From the NCBI RefSeq assembly GCF_029894425.1, contig NZ_JARXYJ010000001.1:4774001-4838000 (forward strand): DNA of 64,000 bases, written 5' to 3'. Below are positions 60,474 to 64,000 of this stretch, piece after piece. The stretch comes from Streptomyces sp. SAI-127. GTDB taxonomy: Bacteria > Actinomycetota > Actinomycetes > Streptomycetales > Streptomycetaceae. A program made the translations under genes and the position numbers. Under the pieces are notes generated by a model. The model did no database searches and was not told the origin of the DNA. It worked only from the letters and a program-made list of their open reading frames with translations. Within the stretch, counting starts at the first letter, position 1. Every line of letters begins with the position of its first letter.

Positions 60474-61673
60474 TCACAGCGCGCAGCTGTCGCTGTCCAC
60501 CTGCTGGTTCGCGGTGCGCCCCTTGGCGATGTCCTCCTGGATCTCGTCCGCGGTGAGCGCGTACCCGGTGTCGGCGTCGTCGAGCGACTTGGCGAAGACC
60601 ACGCCGTACACCTTGCCGTCCGGGGTCAGCAGCGGGCCGCCGGAGTTGCCCTGGCGGACGGTCGCGTAGAGGGAGTAGACATCGCGGCTGACCGTGCCGC
60701 GGTGGTAGATGTCCGGTCCGTGGGCGTCGATGCGCCCGCGTACCCGCGCGGAGCGGACGTCGTACGAGCCGTTCTCCGGGAAGCCCGCGACGATCGCGCT
60801 GTCCCCGCTGGCGGCGTCCTCGGACGTGAACTGCAGCGCGGGCGCGTCCAGATCGGGGACGTCCAGTACGGCGATGTCGCGCTCCCAGTCGTAGAGGACG
60901 ACCGTGGCGTCGTACTTGCGGCCCTCGCCGCCTATCTGGACCGTGGGCTCGTCGACGCCGCCGACGACGTGGGCGTTGGTCATGACGCGGCGGTCGCCGA
61001 AGACGAAGCCGGAGCCCTCCAGGACCTTGCCGCAGCTCTGCGCGGTGCCCATGACCTTGACGATGGAGCGCTGGGCGCGGGTGGCGACGGCACTGTTGGC
61101 GAGCTTGGGGTCGGGCGGCTGGACTTCCTTGATGGGCTCGTTGGAGAACGGGCTGAAGACCTGCGGGAAGCCGTTCTGCGCGAGGACCGAGGTGAAGTCC
61201 TTGAACCAGGTGTCGGCAGCGCCCGGCAGCGCCTCCTGCACGCCCAGGAGCACCTTGGAGCTACGGACCTCCTTGCCTACCGTCGGCATGGTGGTCTGGG
61301 CGAGGGCGGAGCCGATGAGCCAGGCGACCAGGAGCATCGCGAGGACGTTGACGAGGGCGCCGCCGGTCGCGTCCAGGGCGCGGGCCGGGGACCAGGTGAT
61401 GTACCGGCGCAGCTTGTTGCCGAGGTGGGTGGTCAGGGCCTGGCCGATGGAGGCGCAGACGATGACGACGACCACGGCGACGACGGCGGCGACCGTGCCG
61501 ACCTCCGCTTGGTCGGTCAGCGCGTCCCAGATGACCGGGAGGGTGTAGACGGCGACGAGACCGCCGCCCAGGAATCCGATCACCGACAGGATGCCGACGA
61601 CGAAGCCCTGGCGATAGCCGACGATCGCGAACCACACGGCGGCGACCAGCAACAGGATGTCCAGCACGTTCAC
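60474..61673 (-). CDS. MarP-family membrane serine protease with CvpA-like domain
   Basis: This 399-residue protein has a GTG start. Four N-terminal membrane helices form a CvpA/colicin-V-production-like domain (MNVLDILLLVAAVWFAIVGYRQGFVVG onward). A periplasmic trypsin-like protease domain follows, with the triad His in TNAHVVGG, Asp in WERDIAVLDV and Ser in RQGNSGGPLL, and two cysteines (SCGK and DSCAL) placed for the redox-sensitive disulphide of MarP. In mycobacteria MarP protects against acid and oxidative stress by processing a peptidoglycan hydrolase. The same role here is inferred from the shared architecture. Confidence 0.92.
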   Translation of the reverse strand: MNVLDILLLVAAVWFAIVGYRQGFVVGILSVIGFLGGGLVAVYTLPVIWDALTDQAEVGTVAAVVAVVVVIVCASIGQALTTHLGNKLRRYITWSPARALDATGGALVNVLAMLLVAWLIGSALAQTTMPTVGKEVRSSKVLLGVQEALPGAADTWFKDFTSVLAQNGFPQVFSPFSNEPIKEVQPPDPKLANSAVATRAQRSIVKVMGTAQSCGKVLEGSGFVFGDRRVMTNAHVVGGVDEPTVQIGGEGRKYDATVVLYDWERDIAVLDVPDLDAPALQFTSEDAASGDSAIVAGFPENGSYDVRSARVRGRIDAHGPDIYHRGTVSRDVYSLYATVRQGNSGGPLLTPDGKVYGVVFAKSLDDADTGYALTADEIQEDIAKGRTANQQVDSDSCAL

Positions 61674-61762
61674 CGGTTCGAGCCTCGCCTCATCACTTCG
61701 CGTTCACCACAGGTCGGCCGGCCGGGGGCTGCCCGGGAAGACACAGCACGGACGCCACCCTG

Positions 61763-62458
61763 TCATGCGCGCCAGTCGAGCGGGACCTGCTTCTCCCGGT
61801 CCCAGGGCAGCTCCCAGTCCGCGTAGTGCAGGATCCGGTCGATGATTCCGGCCGTGAAGCCCCAGACAAGGGCCGATTCGACCAGGAATGCCGGACCTCG
61901 GTGACCGCTGGGATGGACGGTCGTCGCACGGTTGTCGGGGTCCGTGAGATCCGCCACGGGAACGGTGAAGACGCGGGCGGTTTCATTCGGATCGACGACC
62001 CCGACGGGGGTCGGCTCGCGCCACCAGCCCAGCACCGGGGTCACCACGAAGCCACTGACCGGGATGTACAGCTTGGGGAGCACGCCGAACAGCTGGACGC
62101 CGGAGGGGTCGAGACCGGTCTCCTCCTCCGCCTCGCGCAGGGCGGCCCGCAGCGGCCCGTCGCCCTGGGGATCGCCGTCCTCCGGGTCGAGCGCGCCGCC
62201 GGGGAACGACGGCTGCCCGGCGTGCGACCTGAGCGAGCTCGCCCGCTCCATGAGGAGCAGCTCGGGGCCGCGCTCGCCCTCGCCGAACAGGATCAGCACG
62301 GCCGACTGCCGGCCCGCGCCGTTCGCCGGCGGCAGGAAGCGGCTCAGCTGCCGCGGCTCGACCGTCTCCACGGCGTGCACCACCGGGTCCAGCCAGCTCG
62401 GCAGGCCGTCCTTGCTGAGCGTCACGCCCTTCGTATGGCTCGCCCGTGTCATCGCCAC
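61763..62458 (-). CDS. Nudix hydrolase, CoA pyrophosphatase type
   Basis: This 231-residue protein begins at a GTG (an ATG two codons later is possible). The Nudix box is GGALDPEDGD...LRAALREAEEETGLD, with REAEEET the metal-binding core and a slightly enlarged loop. The preceding LMERASSLRSHAGQPSFPGG matches the CoA-diphosphatase subfamily (LLTxRAxxLRxHxGQIAFPGG). It would cleave CoA to 3',5'-ADP and 4'-phosphopantetheine, recycling oxidised CoA. It lies between nth and marP with all three in the same direction. Confidence 0.9.
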   Translation of the reverse strand: MAMTRASHTKGVTLSKDGLPSWLDPVVHAVETVEPRQLSRFLPPANGAGRQSAVLILFGEGERGPELLLMERASSLRSHAGQPSFPGGALDPEDGDPQGDGPLRAALREAEEETGLDPSGVQLFGVLPKLYIPVSGFVVTPVLGWWREPTPVGVVDPNETARVFTVPVADLTDPDNRATTVHPSGHRGPAFLVESALVWGFTAGIIDRILHYADWELPWDREKQVPLDWRA

Positions 62459-62624
62459 CCCCGTCGTCCTGCATCGCTCAACGCCCGAGGGGCCCTAGAT
62501 CGTTCCGGCCGCGCCGCTCGGTGGTGCCGGGGTTGCCCGACCGTTCGCACCGCGCGGGCGGCCCCGGCCTCCCGGTCCGGCCCGCCGACCCGCGCCGGTC
62601 CTCCCGGCCGCGCCGTCCGCATCC
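62459..62624. other. Short intergenic gap
   Basis: It contains the nth 3' end region and the nudix promoter; no gene is visible. Confidence 0.4.
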
Positions 62625-63674
62625 TCACTCGGTGGCCCCCAGTGGCGGTGCGGCCTTGCCGCCGGCGTCCAGATAGGCCTGCGGCGGGTTCAGCCGCTGT
62701 CCCGGGAAGCCGCCCTTCTCGTACTTGAGGAGCTTCTTCGCCTTCTCCGGGTCCGTCTCGCCCTCGCCGTAGGCCGGGCAGAGCGGGGTGATGGGACAGG
62801 CGCCGCAGGCGGGCTTGCGGGCGTGGCAGATGCGGCGGCCGTGCCAGATGACGTGGTGCGACAGGTCCGTCCAGTCGCTCTTCGGGAAGAGCGCGGTGAC
62901 GGCGGCCTCGATCTTGTCGGGGTCGGTCTCATCGGTCCACTGCCAGCGCCTGACCAGCCGCATGAAGTGCGTGTCGACGGTGACGCCGGGCCGCCCGAAG
63001 GCGTTGCCGAGGACGACGAAGGCGGTCTTGCGGCCCACGCCGGGGAGCGTGACGAGGTCTTCGAGCCGCCCCGGGACCTCACCGCCGAAGTTCTCCACGA
63101 TGGCCTTGGACAGCCCTATCACCGACTTGGTCTTGGCCCGGAAGAACCCGGTCGGCCGGAGGATCTCCTCGACCTCCTCGGGGTTGGCCGCGGCCAGATC
63201 CTCGGGAGTCGGGTACGTGGCGAACAGCGCGGGGGTCGTCTGATTGACCCTCAGGTCGGTGGTCTGCGCGGACAGGACCGTCGCCACGATCAGCTGGAAG
63301 GGGTTCTCGAAGTCCAACTCGGGGTGGGCGTACGGAAACACCTCCGCGAGCTCGCGGTTGATGCGCCGGGCGCGGCGGACGAGGGCCGTCCGCGACTCGT
63401 TCCGCGGGGACTTCACGGCGACCGTCTTCGTGGCCGAGGCCTTCTTCACCGGGGCCGCCGCCTTCTTGGGAGCGACGGTCGCCTTCTTCACGGCGGCGGC
63501 CTTCCGCACGGGAGCCGCCTTCTTCGCCGAAGTCCTCTTCTCCACCGGAGCCTTCCCTGCCGCTTTTGCCGTTTTCTTTCCGCCCCCGGCGCCCTGTTCG
63601 CCCACAGCGGAATCTCGACGTGCAACCACCCGTCCAGCCCCCTCGGACTGTGCTCTCACCGGCGTTTTGGACAC
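62625..63674 (-). CDS. nth: Endonuclease III with long basic N-terminal extension
   Basis: This 349-residue protein has a C-terminal enzyme of normal length (about 215 residues). It carries the helix-hairpin-helix LPGVGRKTA with the catalytic lysine, the aspartate in [10 protein letters not shown], and the iron-sulfur cysteines spaced C-x6-C-x2-C-x5-C ([17 protein letters not shown]). The first 90 residues are a lysine/alanine/proline-rich tail of [17 protein letters not shown] type that should bind DNA loosely. The enzyme removes oxidised pyrimidines and cuts the abasic site. It diverges from crp. Confidence 0.95.
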   Translation of the reverse strand: MSKTPVRAQSEGAGRVVARRDSAVGEQGAGGGKKTAKAAGKAPVEKRTSAKKAAPVRKAAAVKKATVAPKKAAAPVKKASATKTVAVKSPRNESRTALVRRARRINRELAEVFPYAHPELDFENPFQLIVATVLSAQTTDLRVNQTTPALFATYPTPEDLAAANPEEVEEILRPTGFFRAKTKSVIGLSKAIVENFGGEVPGRLEDLVTLPGVGRKTAFVVLGNAFGRPGVTVDTHFMRLVRRWQWTDETDPDKIEAAVTALFPKSDWTDLSHHVIWHGRRICHARKPACGACPITPLCPAYGEGETDPEKAKKLLKYEKGGFPGQRLNPPQAYLDAGGKAAPPLGATE

Positions 63675-63881
63675 CCGGCCAGCCTAGGGCCCGGCACTGA
63701 CATCCGCCCCGGACCTCGGGGACCGGCCCCCAATTGGACCCCTGCCGCTTACCCCGGGACATGTGTGCGGCATCCTTGTGACAGATCACACTGTTTGGAC
63801 CGTCCGGCAAAATGGGCACCACGGTCCCCTGGTACCAAGGGGGAGCAAGATCCCCTGAGCAGGTCGACAAGGAGAGAACTC

Positions 63882-64000
63882 GTGGACGACGTCCTCCGGC
63901 GCAACCCGCTCTTCGCGGCTCTCGACGACGAGCAGTCCGCGGAGCTCCGCGCCTCCATGAGTGAGGTGACCCTCGCGCGCGGCGACTCGCTGTTCCACGA
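63882..64000 (+). CDS. crp: Crp/Fnr-family regulator, N-terminal fragment (runs off right edge)
   Basis: The GTG at 63882 has AAGGAGAG seven bases upstream. The visible 39 residues (VDDVLRRNPLFAALDDEQSAELRASMSEVTLARGDSLFH) are the start of a cyclic-nucleotide binding beta-roll, as in the Streptomyces cAMP receptor protein, which controls germination, development and antibiotic synthesis. The position after nth is the one occupied by crp in Streptomyces. The rest lies outside the window. Confidence 0.85.
   Translation, partial: MDDVLRRNPLFAALDDEQSAELRASMSEVTLARGDSLFH

Overview
The window is high-GC actinobacterial DNA from a Streptomyces-type chromosome. The evidence is strong third-codon-position GC, GGAGG-type ribosome sites, GTG and TTG starts, tightly coupled ATGA overlaps, and a core gene order (S33 hydrolase, holB, MFS-tmk fusion, topA, Ser/Thr kinase, hppA, bldG, helicase, tad cluster, acsA, nhaA, marP, nudix, nth, crp) that I recognise from Streptomyces chromosomes such as S. 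coelicolor. Both window edges cut genes: a SARP regulator on the left and crp on the right.

Left chromosomal arm and element graveyard (1-3990). A SARP regulator fragment, a family 2 glycosyltransferase and a DUF3052 protein are followed by about 1 kb of decayed integrative-element DNA. This holds a broken copy of a small membrane-protein gene whose intact homologue lies at 12616, a frameshifted accessory gene, and a 13-residue integrase C-terminus that includes the catalytic tyrosine and ends at the attachment site.

Integrated conjugative element (3991-19295, about 15.2 kb). An AICE is inserted in tRNA-Thr(CGT) and flanked by a perfect 91-bp direct repeat. The left end, on the minus strand, carries a lower-GC TIR-domain protein, a GNAT acetyltransferase and a GntR regulator with palindromic operators. 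The plus strand then carries small spread/transfer-type genes (including one resembling Pycsar membrane effectors), a TraB/FtsK-type DNA translocase followed by a six-copy 8-bp repeat (candidate clt), an SpdA-like membrane protein, a cytosine methyltransferase, a Prim-Pol and a DUF3987 replication protein, an iteron cluster with a 31-bp inverted repeat (candidate origin), xis and int. Together these form a pSAM2-like excise/replicate/conjugate module with one accessory gene of probable defence type.

Right chromosomal arm (19329-64000). Housekeeping genes resume with DNA replication and topology (holB, tmk, topA), a membrane pyrophosphatase, the bldG/anti-sigma pair, an MrfA-like helicase, and a seven-gene tad-type cluster (Ssd/CpaE-like, TadA, TadB, TadC, DUF4244, TadE, Rv3654c-like). 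After these come an HAD phosphatase, a Fic-like protein beside a CooC/ArsA-like ATPase, a frameshifted deacetylase lipoprotein, a SulP-carbonic anhydrase fusion, acsA, nhaA and a MarP-type protease locus. Between tmk and holB lies a 409-bp mobile cassette: 20-bp terminal inverted repeats, a CTAG target duplication, no transposase, and one 114-codon passenger gene that fills it.

Functions are assigned by reading motifs; no database search was possible.
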